Assembly: GCA_963383645.1 (NCBI GenBank) | Contig: OY726574.1 | Coordinates: forward strand, 55,169,477-55,233,476 | Source: Muscardinus avellanarius | Taxonomy: Eukaryota > Chordata > Mammalia > Rodentia > Gliridae | Direction of reading: 5' to 3' | Length of the DNA: 64,000 nucleotides | In this document: positions 22,020 to 32,940 of the stretch, in pieces | Position numbering within the stretch: position 1 is the first letter of the stretch | Layout of the letters: each line of letters opens with the position of its first letter | The notes under the pieces: generated by a model | What the model was told of the DNA's origin: nothing | The model's database searches: none | What the model saw: only the letters and a program-made list of their open reading frames with translations | Translations under genes and position numbers: made by a program

Positions 22020-22445
22020 ACAACTCCAAGGAAGGAATATTTATTTGCTCACAGTTCTGAAGATTTCAGAGGCTCAGTCCATGTCAAGTTGGGTTGTATC
22101 TTTGAAACTCAGGGCATGGCAGTGGGAGGCAGAAAGAGAGAAAGAGATGGAGGGAGGGAGGGAGAGAGAGGGGGGGAGGAGAGGGAGAAAGAGAAAACAC
22201 TACTCTCACATCATGGAGGAGGCTGGAAGCAGGAGAGGACAGGGAAGAGGATTCCAGGGCACAGGCACAGTCTGCAAGGCCCCACTGACCCTCCTCCTCC
22301 AGCCACACCCCAGCTGTCTAGGTTATCATCCAGTAAGTCCGTTATAACTGATTTATCCACTGATGGGATCATAACCCTGTGATCAACCCTAAATATCAGT
22401 GCATGAGCTTTTTCAGGGGACACTCGATGCCTAACTGTAACACTC
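22020..22445 (-). mobile_element. Ancient LTR-type repeat (probable ERVL-MaLR) with GA-rich expansion
   Basis: GCTCACAGTTCTGAAGATTT, CATCATGGAGGAGGCTGGAA and GGGGACACTCGATGCCTAAC match, in reverse, the family seen at 11156-11715. A purine tract at 22119-22197 lies where the CT-rich part of that LTR sits. Confidence 0.55.
22119..22197. repeat. GA-rich low-complexity tract
   Basis: GAGA and GGGA repeats of about 80 bp, almost pure purine on the plus strand. Confidence 0.9.
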
Positions 22446-22489
22446 ACATTACAGAGGGAAGTTTTCTTCATTTAAAAAGTCCAATAATA

Positions 22490-22689
22490 ATCGCCGGGGG
22501 TGGCGGTGCGCGCTTGTAATCCCCGCGTTCGGGAGGTGGAGACGGGGATCACACAGGTTCAAAGCCAGCCGCGCTGGCTTAAGAGACCCTGTTTCCAAAT
22601 AAAAATATAAAAAAATAGTTCTGGGAGTGTAGCTCAGAGGTAGAAGGGTTTCCAGGAACCCCAGTACCACCAAAAAAAAAAAAAAAAAA
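22490..22689 (+). mobile_element. B1-dID SINE, young hairpin subfamily
   Basis: GGCGGTGCGCGCTTGTAATC. Hairpin AAAGCCAGCCGCGCTGGCTT. Target copies AAAAAGTCCAATAAT (22474-22488) and AAAAAGTCTAATAAT (22690-22704). Confidence 0.95.
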
Positions 22690-22704
22690 AAAAAGTCTAA
22701 TAAT

Positions 22705-22917
22705 GCTGGGTGTGTTGGCGCACGCGTGTAATACCAGCATTCAGGAGGCTGAGACCGGAGGATTGTGGTTTGTGGACAGCCTCAGCTACTTAGTGAGGCC
22801 CTCTGCAACTCAGTGAGACCCTGTTTCCAAATAAAAAAGAACAAAAATAGGGCAGAGGGTGTAGCTCAGAAGTCAAATGCCCCTGGATTCCATCCCCAGA
22901 CCTGCAAAAAAAAAAAA
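22705..22917 (+). mobile_element. B1-dID SINE (older type)
   Basis: GCTGGGTGTGTTGGCGCACG start. Right half GTCAAATGCCCCTGGATTCC. Target copies at 22690-22704 and 22918-22932 flank it. Confidence 0.94.
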
Positions 22918-22932
22918 AAAAAGTTTACTAAT

Positions 22933-23808
22933 TTATAGTGCAACCATGAAAACAGTGTGGAGGATCCTCAGAAGAATGGGAACAAACTTACCATATGATC
23001 CAGCAATATCCCTTCTGGGTATCTACCCCAAAGAATAGAAACCAAAATGCCAAACTAAGGCATGCATATCTATGTTCATAGCTGCACAATTCACCATTGC
23101 CAAACTATGGAACCAGCCAAGCTGTCCATCAACAGATGAATGGATTATAAAACTGTGGGATATGTACACAATGGAATTTTACTCATCCTTAAAGAAGAAC
23201 AAAATGGCGTCTATACAGGGAAATGGATGGAACTGGAGGACATTATGTTAAGTGCTGTTAGTCATAAAAAGTAAGAAATTGGATGCTTTTCCTAATATGC
23301 AGAAGCCAGGGAGGACAGAGAGTCACAGGAGGAGCTCTAGGTGAAGGAGGAGAAACTATAAGGCGACCTAACTGAGGGGGATAGAGGGGAAGAGGGAGAT
23401 TCCCTAATGTACATGATGTACTTTAACAAACATGTCAGTCAATCACTAAGCCAAACACGAGAAGGAGGGAGGGGAGGGAATGGGGTGGGAATTGGGAAGG
23501 GCTAAACGAGTGATGTGTGCATGTGTGCCTCTACCATGTTGTACCTCATTAAGATGTATAACTACAATGCACCAATAAAAAAATTTTTTTTGGTGGTACC
23601 GGGGGTGGATCCCAGGGGCTCTTCTACCTCCAGGCTATACTCCCAGGCCTATTTTATATTTTATTTGGAAACAGGGTCTCACTGAGTTGCTGAGAGCCTC
23701 ACTAAGTAGCTGAGGCTGGCTTCGAACTTGTGTGATCCTCCTGTCTCAGCCTCCCAAGTGTGAGGATTCCAAGCATGCGCCACCACGCCTGGCCCAATAA
23801 AAAAATTT
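22933..23808 (+). mobile_element. L1 3' end (ORF2 tail plus 3' UTR), SINE in its tail
   Basis: Starts in the ORF2 C-terminus (CAGTGTGGAGGATCCTCAGA) and ends AATGCACCAATAAAAAAATT. Target copies at 22918-22932 and 23809-23823 (AAAAAGTCCACTAAT). A SINE splits the tail at 23587-23793. Confidence 0.92.
23587..23793 (-). mobile_element. B1-dID SINE, intermediate subfamily
   Basis: Inserted in the L1 tail. CCAATAAAAAAATTT lies on both sides (about 23572-23586 and 23794-23808). It has GGTGGTACCGGGGGTGGATC but keeps the full-length left half (TCACTAAGTAGCTGAGGCTG). Confidence 0.94.
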
Positions 23809-23943
23809 AAAAAGTCCACTAATTCAAATGTAAATATTAAAAAAAACCCATACAGAAGAAATATCAGAATAGCCAAATTAACTCATAAAATTAATGTCAC
23901 AATTACATAGAATGTAATATGAAATATGTTGTTTATATTAAAA

Positions 23944-24190
23944 AAGTACACCTGTAATCCCAATACTTGGGAGCTGAGACAGGAGAATCACAGGTTTGAG
24001 GACAGCCTAGCAACTTAGTGAGACAATTAGTAAGTAAATAAATAAATGAATAAAAGAACAAATACATTTATAAATAGGGAAGGAGTGGAGCTCAAGGTAG
24101 GATGCTCCTAGGTTTAATGCCCAGAACACAAACACACACACAGAGACACACACATGTGCGTACACACACGCACAAACGCAGACATACACT
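23944..24190 (+). mobile_element. 5'-truncated B1-dID SINE with CA-rich tail
   Basis: Begins at ACACCTGTAATCCCAATACT. Linker with (AAAT)n. CA-rich tail at 24128-24190. Confidence 0.85.
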
Positions 24191-24733
24191 CCCAAAATTA
24201 AAATTTTAAAAGTTTTTTCTTAAAGAAATGGAGGAGACAAATATGAAACCTTGAATTTTGTAAATGTACCTTGATTTAGTATTACCTTTGGAACCATGTC
24301 ATTTTTTATAATTAGGAAATAAAATTAAATCAACATTAAAAGATAGTTCTAAAAAATGAAAATGAAATAAAATGAGAAATATACAAAGCTGATGGATTAC
24401 TCACATCAAGTCAAAATATTTCAAGTGAGTTTAAAGCACATCAGTTTGACACTGAAATATTCCTCATGGGGCATAAACTGAAGACAAAAGGAAACACAAA
24501 GGAAGCCTAAGCTGTTTTCAGGACTCACGGTGTGGCAATTGTATTGTTATTCTCATTTTGAGAATAGAGTTCGTTAAAATAAGTGATTTTGTCAGTCATG
24601 AGGAATCATGTTTTTCAGTGTGAGGAGCAAGAGACAAATACAAAATCTAATTATTATGTAACTCTAAATTTCTAAATTTGAGTTGGGAATTTCAGTGTGG
24701 ACTAATGTATTTCTAGATTGGCACACCCACAAA
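24191..24733. other. No gene or recognised repeat
   Basis: A/T-rich ordinary sequence. Confidence 0.5.
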
Positions 24734-24953
24734 TATATATCTATATATCTATATATCACATACATATATAATTATATATACACAATATATATACTATATA
24801 TAATTATAAAAATAAATAAATATCCTTATATGTTCACGAACTTTTATATAAATATATATATATACAATATATACAATCATATATATAGTACAATCATATA
24901 TATACTATATGTATGGTTATATATATATTGTGTATATATATGTATATCTACCA
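24734..24953. repeat. AT-rich TATA-type low-complexity tract
   Basis: About 220 bp of ATATAT and TATATC-like repeats. The open frame through it (Y/I-rich) is a product of composition. Confidence 0.9.
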
Positions 24954-25002
24954 CTCACCAGAGATGTGCCAATTTGAACATCAAAGAGAAATTAGTAGTA
25001 CC

Positions 25003-25570
25003 TCTTTAACTGCAGGGAACACATTCCAAGACCCCTGGAGATGCCTGAAACACAGAGAGCATGGAACCCTACATATATTGTGTTTTTTCCCCTTACATTT
25101 ACATGCCTATGATAGAATTTAATTTGTAAATTAGGCACAGGAGATGATTAACAACAAAACCTAATAAAATAGTATAATTATGACAATATACTATAATAAA
25201 AGTTATGTGAGACAAGGCGTGGTGGCACATACCAGCACTGGAGGGGCTGAGACAGGAGGATTGCTGGTTTGAGAACAGACTCAGCAATGTAGCAATTCAG
25301 CAACACAGTGATACCCTGTTTCCAAACAAAAACATAAAAAGGGCTAGGGGTATAGCTCAGAGGTAGAATGCCCCTTTGTTCAGTCCCCAGTAAATACACA
25401 CGTGTGCATGCGTGCATACGCGTACACACACACACACACACACATTGTTATATGAATGTGATCTCTCTTCAAAGAGTAAAGCTATTTTTATATTTTTTGG
25501 GCCATGGGTAACTATGGGTAACTGAAACCATGGGGAAAAAAACTCTGGCTAAAGGAAGACAACTGTAGCT
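25003..25570 (+). mobile_element. Tigger-like (TcMar) DNA transposon remnant, split by a SINE
   Basis: CATTCCAAGACCCCTGGAGA, GAATTTAATTTGTAAATTAG and AATATACTATAATAAAAGTT, then after the SINE TGAATGTGATCTCTCTTCAA and AACCATGGGGAAAAAAACTC. The order matches a non-autonomous Tigger-group element. The left end is truncated. Exact family not assigned. Confidence 0.65.
25203..25444 (+). mobile_element. B1-dID SINE with CA-rich tail
   Basis: Inserted in the Tigger-like element, with GTTATGTGA and GTTATATGA at the two ends. (CA)n and CG-containing tail at 25392-25444. Confidence 0.9.
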
Positions 25571-25625
25571 TCAATTAATAAATGGACTGGAACATATGAA
25601 ATATGTTGGAGAGTTCATGAACATG

Positions 25626-25882
25626 TAAGGATATATATATATATATATATATATATTTATTTATTTATTTATTTATATTTATTGAGATACTGGGGATGGA
25701 ACCCAGAGGCATTCTACCTCTGAGCTACACCCCAGCTCTATTGTTTATTTTTTTATTTTGAAACACGGTCTCACTGAGTTGTAAAGGGCCTCACTAAGTA
25801 GCTGAAACTGTCTGCAAACTGCGATCCTCCTGCCTCAACCTCCCAAACGCTGAGATTACAACATGCTCCACCATGTCCAGCT
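25626..25882 (-). mobile_element. B1-dID SINE with (TA)n(TTTA)n at its tail
   Basis: TACTGGGGATGGAACCCAGA to GCTCCACCATGTCCAGC. The tail side is (TA)n then (TTTA)n, a compound microsatellite. Confidence 0.9.
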
Positions 25883-25912
25883 TAAAGATAATAATTTAAA
25901 ATTCATTCATTG

Positions 25913-26145
25913 GCCCAGGCACAGTGATGCATATCTGTAATTCCAGGACTTGGGAGGTTGAGACAAGAGGATTACAAGTTTGAGGCCAGTGCACAGTGAC
26001 TTAGCAAGACCCTGTTTCAGAAAATAAAATAGGGCTCAGAATGTAATTCAGAGGTAGAATGTCACTGAGTTCAGTCCCTTGTACTATACAAAACCAATCT
26101 AAAGCAACAATCAATCAATCGGTCGATCAATAGATCAATCAATCA
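25913..26145 (+). mobile_element. B1-dID SINE with (ATCA)n tail
   Basis: Diverged left half with TGTAATTCCAGGACTTGGGA. Right half AGAGGTAGAATGTCACTGAG. Tail AATC repeats at 26106-26145. Confidence 0.88.
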
Positions 26146-26209
26146 ACAAACAACTCCCCTATTCATTGGTAATTGTATTCTAAAAACAAAGAAAAAGAGT
26201 CCACACATT

Positions 26210-26413
26210 GCTGGGCGTGGTGGTGCATGCTTGTAATCCCCGCGCTTGGGAGGTGGAGACAGGAGGATCACACTGGTTCGGAGCCAGCCTCGCTGGCTTA
26301 AGAGACCCTGTTTCCAAATAAAAAATATAAAATAGGTCTGGGAGTGTAGCCCCGAGGTAGAAGGGCTTCCAGGAACCCCAGTACCACCAAAAACAAAACA
26401 AAACAAATAAAAC
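26210..26413 (+). mobile_element. B1-dID SINE, young hairpin subfamily, perfect 17-bp TSD
   Basis: AAAAGAGTCCACACATT is duplicated without mismatch at 26193-26209 and 26414-26430. Hairpin GAGCCAGCCTCGCTGGCTT. One of the best-preserved copies. Confidence 0.96.
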
Positions 26414-26430
26414 AAAAGAGTCCACACATT

Positions 26431-26747
26431 TACTTGCTTTGTCTGAATAAAGTTTACTTCAGAGTAATCAAATTGTTAGTAAAATGCTTTCTTAAGTAGT
26501 ATCAGCTAATAAATGAAGAAGAAACAACAGAATTAGACTATCTTAATTTTGTAGTTTATAGAACACCTAGGCAGACATTATTATTGGTGGATTGGCTGCT
26601 AAAACCATTAGTGTTGGAGAAAGATCAAAAGGGTCTGGGGTAGATATCTCAGATGCTCATGCAGCACCCTCATGAACGACCTTTGATCTCAGCCTGACTT
26701 CTGATGTCAGTTTGACCTCTGGCAGATAGGTCTCTCTCTCTCTCTCC
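26431..26747. other. No gene or recognised repeat
   Basis: Nothing recognised. A short CT run lies at about 26731-26747. Confidence 0.5.
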
Positions 26748-26822
26748 TTTTTTTTTTTTGAGGTGCTAGAGATTGATCACAGGGGCATCTACTTCCAAGC
26801 TATACCCCAACTCTATTTTATT
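26748..26822 (-). mobile_element. ID-half fragment of a B1-dID SINE
   Basis: GTGCTAGAGATTGATCACAG to CTATACCCCAACTCTATTTT only. The left half is absent. Confidence 0.75.
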
Positions 26823-26860
26823 TATTTTGTGCGTGTGTGTACGCACATGTGTGTGTGCGT

Positions 26861-27362
26861 ATTTTAATTCAGCCCAGAGAGCGGAAGTGTTAATGTTTCC
26901 AGGAGCAGCCTTTACCCTAGAGGTGGGGGGTGATGGTCAAAAGCCCTGCCTCCTGTCTTCCAGGTGGACAATTCTTAGAGGGCTCCAATTAGAATCACTC
27001 TGACTTCCCAAGCCAAGTCATGAAAGCCAGAAGAACCTGGAGTAACATATTCCAAACTCTGAAAGAAAACAACTTGCAGCCAAAAATTTCCTACCCAGCA
27101 AAACTATCTCTCAAATTAGATGGGGAATATAAAAACTCTTCTCACGACAAACAGAAGCTGAAAGAATTTGTGTTTTCAAAACCAGCACTAGAGAAAATAC
27201 TCAGATTAACTGCAAAGAAGAAACAAGGTCAAGGTAGAATTGTTCACACACACTTTGTTGCTTTTCTCCCTTCCCTGTTCCATAGCTACTGCTTCTTGAG
27301 ATCTTTGCCCAAATAGACCTCCTGCACCTAAGTTCTTGTTCCCGACTCTACTTGGGGGAATC
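26861..27362 (+). repeat. Unnamed repeat, copy 1, interrupted by L1 ORF1
   Basis: Segment X (26861-26985, TTCAGCCCAGAGAGCGGAAG) and segment Y (27227-27362, GGTCAAGGTAGAATTGTTCA) match 28963-29231, where X and Y are almost adjacent. Here 241 bp of L1 ORF1 lies between them. Confidence 0.8.
26986..27226 (+). pseudogene. L1 ORF1 C-terminal fragment
   Basis: Reads MKARRTWSNIFQTLKENNLQ and ISYPAKLSLKLDGEYKNS then KPALEKILRLTAKKKQG in one open frame, the C-terminal domain of L1 ORF1. Both ends are joined to non-L1 sequence, with no poly(A) or L1 3' end. Confidence 0.88.
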
Positions 27363-27479
27363 AAAACGAGGGCAGCGGCTCTATGACGGATCAATCGGGA
27401 TGATTGCATATGACCTCACTGGTGGATGGCCTCATGCAGAGAGAGAGCCAGACACGTGCCTCCAGCACCATGTGCATTA

Positions 27480-28115
27480 TTTTTAAAAATTCAGTTTGAA
27501 TCTGATCAGGCCTCTAGATTTAACTTCCAGTTTACAAGAACATGTTAAATTGTTCCTGGGGATGTACAATCAGTAGTTCAGAATGTGGGAAAATCTGCAG
27601 GACAAATGACCCCAGTGTCTTCTACAACTAAACGACACAAAATAAAAAGAAGGGAGGAAAAATATATAAAAAGGTTTAAGAGATATAATATCCAAATCTA
27701 TGGGCACAGAACAAACTATATGTAAAAATTATAAATTAAAAGTATAAAGGGCTGGGGGTATAGCTCAGTGGCAGAGTGCTGGCCTAGCATGTACAAGGCC
27801 CTGGATTCAATCCCCAGCATCACCTTTCCCAACACACACACACATGCACACATACACCCTCACACACATGGAAAAGTTGTTGATATTAAGGAAGCATTAT
27901 TAATCTTTATTCCGTTTTATTATGTAGAAAAATCCATCTTATAGAGATAGATATTGAAGTAATTAGGAATGAAATTATATATTTGAGATTTGCTTTAAAT
28001 GAATGCAGTTGGTGGGAAACTAGTGGGATATCAATGAAATGAGGTGATCTCGTGATAATTGTATGGAGGTGAGTGATGGGTGGGAATATTTAAAATGTGA
28101 GTAATGCAAGTTTTT
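27480..28115 (+). mobile_element. Ancient L1ME-like 3' UTR, split by an ID
   Basis: TCAGGCCTCTAGATTTAACT, GACACAAAATAAAAAGAAGG and TTTAAGAGATATAATATCCA. After the ID come GAAGTAATTAGGAATGAAAT and ATGGAGGTGAGTGATGGGTG. The order matches old L1M 3' ends. Confidence 0.65.
27747..27870 (+). mobile_element. ID element with CA-rich tail
   Basis: GGGCTGGGGGTATAGCTCAG (A-box region), CTGGCCTAGCATGTACAAGG and GATTCAATCCCCAGC (B-box region), then a (CA)n tail. This is the classic tRNA-derived rodent SINE monomer, about 76 bp before the tail. Confidence 0.92.
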
Positions 28116-28334
28116 CTCAGGGATGTGTATTTCTCAAGATGCACAATAAGAGACTAATGTACCAGAATTTCCCAAACAAACATATGCTGTGGCCTTATGC
28201 TGAGCCATTTAGCTTGCTGTCCCCCGGGGGCTGTTATTTGTGCAACATGAGCACATGCAGATTAACACCACGCCTTCTCGCAGGAAGTGCTGTGCTCCCA
28301 TCAAACAGACATGGTCTTTTTTTGTTTTTATTTT

Positions 28335-28800
28335 GTGTTTATACTTTCATTGGTATATCGTGCTTATACACCTTAGTGAGTCTCAGAGTCATACAAATAG
28401 ATATGTACATAGGCCTTGGTGTGATTCCCTTTAGGTTCCACCCTAAAACCCACCTCTCCCTATACAAAACAGCTAGATTGGCAGGGATCCCTTTATATGT
28501 GGGCACCCAACCTCCCTTTCTGTATCCCCTTCCACTATTCTACTCATTACTCAATGATCTAAAGTTACTTTTATTTCCTATTTTCTCTCTAGCTTTCACC
28601 TATGAAAGACAATGTTTGACCCTTGACTTTCTGAGTGAGACTAGCTGATTTCACTTAGCATAATATTCTCTGGTTCCACCCATTTTCTTGCAAATGACAT
28701 AATTTTGTTATTCTCTCTGGCTGAGTAAAATTCCATTATATGTATATACTATACTTTCATTATCTATGTATCTATTGATGTACACCTAGCAGTGTCTTGG
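28335..28800 (-). mobile_element. L1 3' end, old
   Basis: TTTCATTGGTATATCGTGCT (3' terminus) through TTTCTTGCAAATGACATAAT and GGCTGAGTAAAATTCCATTA (end of ORF2). The 183-codon open frame on the plus strand (28097-28648) is antisense to it and partly outside it. Confidence 0.75.
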
Positions 28801-28962
28801 AGTAATCTCTGTGGTGCTATAGGGAGCTGACAGTGATGACTGATGATGTAGTTTAGATGTTCAATGTATGATAATGAAGCTTACAGGTGTATTCTCCTCC
28901 TCAGTCTCCAGAGCCTTCTCTGTCATGCCTTGGGCACCCCCCCCCTCGCCCCCAGGTCCAGT

Positions 28963-29231
28963 ATTTTGATTCAGCCCAGAGAGCAGAAGCGTTAATGCTC
29001 TCGGGAGTAGTCTTCACCCTAGAGGCAGAGGTGATGGTCAAAGGCTCTGCCTCCTGTCATCCAGGTGGACAGTTTTTAGAGGGCTCTATCTTTTCAAGAG
29101 GTCAAGGTAGAATTGTTCACACACACTTTTTGTTTTTCTTCCTTCCCTGCCCCATAGCCACTGCCTCTTGAGATCATTGACCGAATAGACCTGCTGCACC
29201 CAAGTTCTTGACTAGACTCTACTTGGAATCT
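28963..29231 (+). repeat. Unnamed repeat, copy 2, without the L1 segment
   Basis: X (28963-29086) and Y (29101-29231) separated by only 14 bp. Compare 26861-27362. I could not match X or Y to a named family. Confidence 0.75.
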
Positions 29232-29253
29232 CTCCATGCTTTATTGAGGCATG

Positions 29254-29261
<8 letters not shown>

Positions 29262-29306
<45 letters not shown>
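29262..29306. repeat. (CA)n microsatellite
   Basis: About 22 uninterrupted CA units. Confidence 0.97.
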
Positions 29307-29381
29307 ATAGTTCTGGTCAGCACTCTTACAGCTATAATCTAAAGATTTGACCATGTTATTTAGAGGAAAGTAGATTTATTT

Positions 29382-29498
29382 TCAACTAGGTTTGCAAAGG
29401 GCCTCACAAAGTAGCTGAGGCTGGCCTTGAACCTGTCATCCTCCTGTCTCAGCTTCTCACGTACTGGGATTACAAGTGTACGCCACCACACCTGGCTT
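29382..29498 (-). mobile_element. B1 half only of a SINE
   Basis: GCAAAGGGCCTCACAAAGTA to CGCCACCACACCTGGC with no ID half. Confidence 0.8.
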
Positions 29499-29509
29499 GA
29501 AAAGGTGTA

Positions 29510-31670
29510 TTTTTGTCACTTTTGTACAATCAGGTGTATGTAGCTATGTGGGTTTGTCTCTATGTCCTTTATTCTATTCCTTTTATGTGTCTGTTTTTAT
29601 GCCAGTACCATGCATTTGTTACTAAGGCTCTGTAGTCTAATTTGAAATCAGATATTGAGATGCCTCTTGCTTTGCTATTTTTGCTCGATTGCTTTGTTTT
29701 TTGGGGGTCTTTGTTATTTCCTTTAAAATTTAGAACTTGTTATTTTAATTCTTAAAGAATATTGGTATTTTGATGGGAATTGCATTGTATTTATATATCG
29801 ATTTTGTTAGTATTGCCATTTTTTTGTAGTATTAATTCTATCCAGGAGCATAGGAGGTCTTTCCATTTTCTAGTGTCTTTTTTAGGTTCTTTTTTAAGCA
29901 TTCTGTAATTTTCTTTTTAGAGGCACATCACTCTGTACGTTAGAGTTATCTTGGATTTTTTTGACAACTTGTAAATGAAATTATTTTCCTGATGTTTTTC
30001 TCAGCAGATTCATTATTGGTATATAGCGAAGCTACTGATTTTTGTATGTTGATTTTCTATCTTGCTACTTTTCTGAATTTGTTCATCAGCTCTAGAAGTC
30101 TTCTGGTGGAACTTTTAGAACCTTTCATGCATATGAAAATGTGGGTAATTTGGCTTCTTTCTGTCCTACTTGGAGGACTTTTATTTCTTTCTCTTCCATA
30201 ATGGCTCTGGCTAAAATTTCAAGTACTATACTGAATATAAGTGATCCTTATGACTAAATAAACATTGTTGTTTTGTTCCATATTTTAGAGAAATACATTA
30301 AGTTTTTACCCATTCAGTATGATGTTGGCTCTGAATTTGTTGCGTATAGCCCTTATGATGTTGAGGCAAGTTCCTTTTATTCTTCGTTTTTTCATGTTTT
30401 TGTCATGAATCAGTGCTGAATTTTGTTGAAGGCTTTTTTTGCATCTATTAAGATGATCATGTTAGTTTTATCCTTGCTTCTATTTATGTGGTATATTATG
30501 TGTATTGATTTGGGTATGTTGAACCATCCTTGCATTCCTGGAATAAAACCAACATTTTAGTGTGTGATTTATTAAATGTACTTTTGGATTTCATTTGTTA
30601 ATATTTTATAAAGATTTTTGTATTTATGTTCATATGAAACACTGGCCTATAATTTCGTTTCCTTGAAGTGTCTTTATCTGGTTTTGGTATCAGAATGATA
30701 CTGCTTCATAGAGTGAGAATGAAAGCATTTTCTCACTTTATATTTTATGTAATAATTTGAGGAGCATTGGCATTAATTCCTTAATGGTCTGGTAAAATTC
30801 AATGGTGAATATTTGTCGAATTTTTTTGTTGAGGTTTTTTTTTTTACTTGTTATGGGTCTATGTAGGTTTTTATATCTTCTCTGTTAAGTGATGGTAAGT
30901 CATGTGTCTAAAGACTTATTTATAGATTTTCCAACTTGTTGGAATATAAATTTTCAAAATAGTTTCTAATGATCCTCTGGATTTCAATTGTATCTGTTGT
31001 AATATTTTCATTTTTTTCTCTAATTTTAATAATTTGGGGATTTCTCTCTCTTCTTTTGCTTAGTTTGGTAAGGTTTATTAATATCATTTATTTTTCAAAG
31101 AACCAGATTTTTGTTTCATTGATCCTTTGTATTCTTTTAGTTTTTATTTCACTAATTTTAGTTCATATCTTTATTATTTCCCTTCACTACTTTTGGGATT
31201 GGTATGTTCTTGTTTTTCTAGACCCGAGGTGCATAATTTGGTTGTTTATTTGAAATATATCTTTCTAAATGTAGACACTTATAGCTATAATTTTTCTTCT
31301 TAGAACTGCTCTTATTCTGGCTAGGTGTGGTGGCATACAATTGTAGTCCCTGTACTTGGGAGGCTAAGACAGGAGAATTTTAGGTTCACAGCTAGCCTCA
31401 GCTAGTGAAGGCCTCCACAACTTAGTGAGGCCCTATTTCAAAATCGGGCTAGGGGGTTGCTTAGAGGTATAATGTCCCCGGGTTCACTCCCCAGTGCCGT
31501 AAAACAACAAGAACAACCACAACAACCACAACCCCCCAAAAAACAAAACAAAAAAACTGCTCTTATTCTATCCCATAGATTTTTCATGTGATTCTGATTT
31601 TGAAAATAATCTCCCAGTCTTTTTACATGTCCTGGGCTAAGAGTGTATCTCGGCATCAAAGGACCCCCTC
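29510..31670 (-). mobile_element. Old L1, ORF2 region
   Basis: Minus-strand ORF2, with reverse complements of the reverse transcriptase and following region (TGCATCTATTAAGATGATCA, GAACCATCCTTGCATTCCTG, AAAGAACCAGATTTTTGTTT). Riddled with stops. One SINE at 31319-31554. Neither the L1 3' end nor the 5' end is present. Confidence 0.88.
31319..31554 (+). mobile_element. B1-dID SINE with 15-bp TSD
   Basis: AACTGCTCTTATTCT lies at 31304-31318 and 31555-31569. AAC-rich tail. Confidence 0.94.
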
Positions 31671-31906
31671 CAGAAGTGTTGAGGGAGTAATACTTTTTGT
31701 AATGGACTGCAAAGTTAGATATTAAAGAAAGTAAAATTAATGATAAGCTATATAAAGCATGAAAAAAAGGAAAGAAAGAAAAACAGAGCTCAAAGTGAGG
31801 AAGAGAAATGGAAGTGAGAAAGAGAAAAAAGAGGAGAGAAAATAAAAATGAAGAAAAAGATAGGAAGAATTAACATATTACAACATTAAGAAAAGAGAAA
31901 AATACA
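31671..31906. repeat. Purine-rich low-complexity stretch
   Basis: GAAA/GGAA-rich from about 31760 to 31900. No gene. Confidence 0.6.
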
Positions 31907-32036
31907 GCCAGGCATGGTGGCATGTGCCCTGCAATTCCAGTACTTGGGAAGCTGAGAACAGGAAGATTGCAGGTTTGAGAACAGCCTCAGCAATTGAGTG
32001 AGATCATTAGCAACTTAGTAAGACTCTGTATTAAAA
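31907..32036 (+). mobile_element. B1 half of an older SINE
   Basis: AGCCAGGCATGGTGGCATGT to AAGACTCTGTATTAAAAG. Its ID half is missing. A G10 run follows where the next SINE begins. Confidence 0.85.
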
Positions 32037-32045
32037 GGGGGGGGG

Positions 32046-32266
32046 GCGGGAGTGGTGGCGCACGCTTGTAATCCCCGCGCTTGGGAGGCTGAGGCAGGAG
32101 AATAACACAGGTTCGAAGCCAGCCTCAGCTACTTAGGCTCTCAGCAACTTAGTGAGACCCTGTTTCCAAATAAAGTATAAAATAGGTCTGGGAGTTTAGC
32201 CCAGAGGTAGAAAGCCTCTGGGTTCCACCCCCAGGACCACCAAAAAACCACAAAAAAACAACAACA
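32046..32266 (+). mobile_element. B1-dID SINE, intermediate subfamily
   Basis: Has the young marker CCCGCGCTTGGGAGGC and GGTCTGGGAGTTTAGCCCAG but keeps the long middle (CAGCTACTTAGGCTCTCAGC) instead of the short hairpin. Confidence 0.9.
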
Positions 32267-32449
32267 AAAAAGGGACACACACACACACATATACACACTC
32301 ACACACTTGAAATAAACAATTTCAGATATGGGAAGAGAGGCAGCCATAAAATCAACACAGAAGACAGTACAAGTAGAATCGGAAACTAACTTTAACAGGT
32401 TTAAAATTTTTTTGCTGAGAAATTTGAGGAATTTTTTTCTTTCTCACTT

Positions 32450-32940
32450 CCGTTTCGCTTCCTCACTTTGAGGGGCATTCAGTAGAAATTGTACTTTATT
32501 AAATTTGAAAAAGATTTTTTTTTTGGCACTGGGGATTAAATCCAGAAGCAAGAATGAAACCTCTGAACTACACTCCCAGCCCTATTTTACTTAGTTGCTG
32601 GGACTGGCCTTGAGCCTGGGATCCTCTTGTCTCAGCCTCCCAAGTGCTAGGATTACAAGCATGTGCCATCATGCCAAGCCGACTTGAATTTTGACTTTTT
32701 CCTGAGATAATGATACTCAGTACAGTGCTATCTTGTGATAACTGTAGCAGCAGCAAGTTGCAGATCCCAGCACCATGATGAGGTAAAGGGTACAGTACAG
32801 TATTCTGTGTTGCTAAACTATAGTGTTGGATAGATTAGATGTAGTAGATAAATTTTCTGCTTATATCATTTTTAACATATGATTGGTTTACTGGGATATA
32901 ACTCCATCATAAGCAAAGGGGGATATATGTCTAGGTATGT
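32450..32940 (+). mobile_element. Tigger-like (TcMar) DNA transposon remnant, split by a SINE
   Basis: CATTCAGTAGAAATTGTACT, ACAGTACAGTATTCTGTGTT and ATTGGTTTACTGGGATATAA then CTCCATCATAAGC follow a Tigger-group element. Family name not assigned. Confidence 0.6.
32515..32679 (-). mobile_element. B1-dID SINE with shortened left half
   Basis: GGCACTGGGGATTAAATCCA to GTGCCATCATGCCAAGCC, with part of the middle missing. Confidence 0.85.

Noticed and set aside
22089..22382. Charged G/E/R-rich open frame
   Set aside because: Explained by the GA-rich tract at 22119-22197.
24683..25009. Y/I-rich 108-codon frame
   Set aside because: Translation of the TATA-type low-complexity tract.
27747..27822. 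tRNA gene candidate (A- and B-box-like segments)
   Set aside because: It is an ID SINE: no intact cloverleaf expected, CA-rich tail, repeated elsewhere as part of the composite SINE.
28097..28648. 183-codon open frame on the plus strand, the longest in the window
   Set aside because: Its second half is antisense to an L1 3' end, the composition is F/L/S-rich, and there is no recognised domain. Chance frame.
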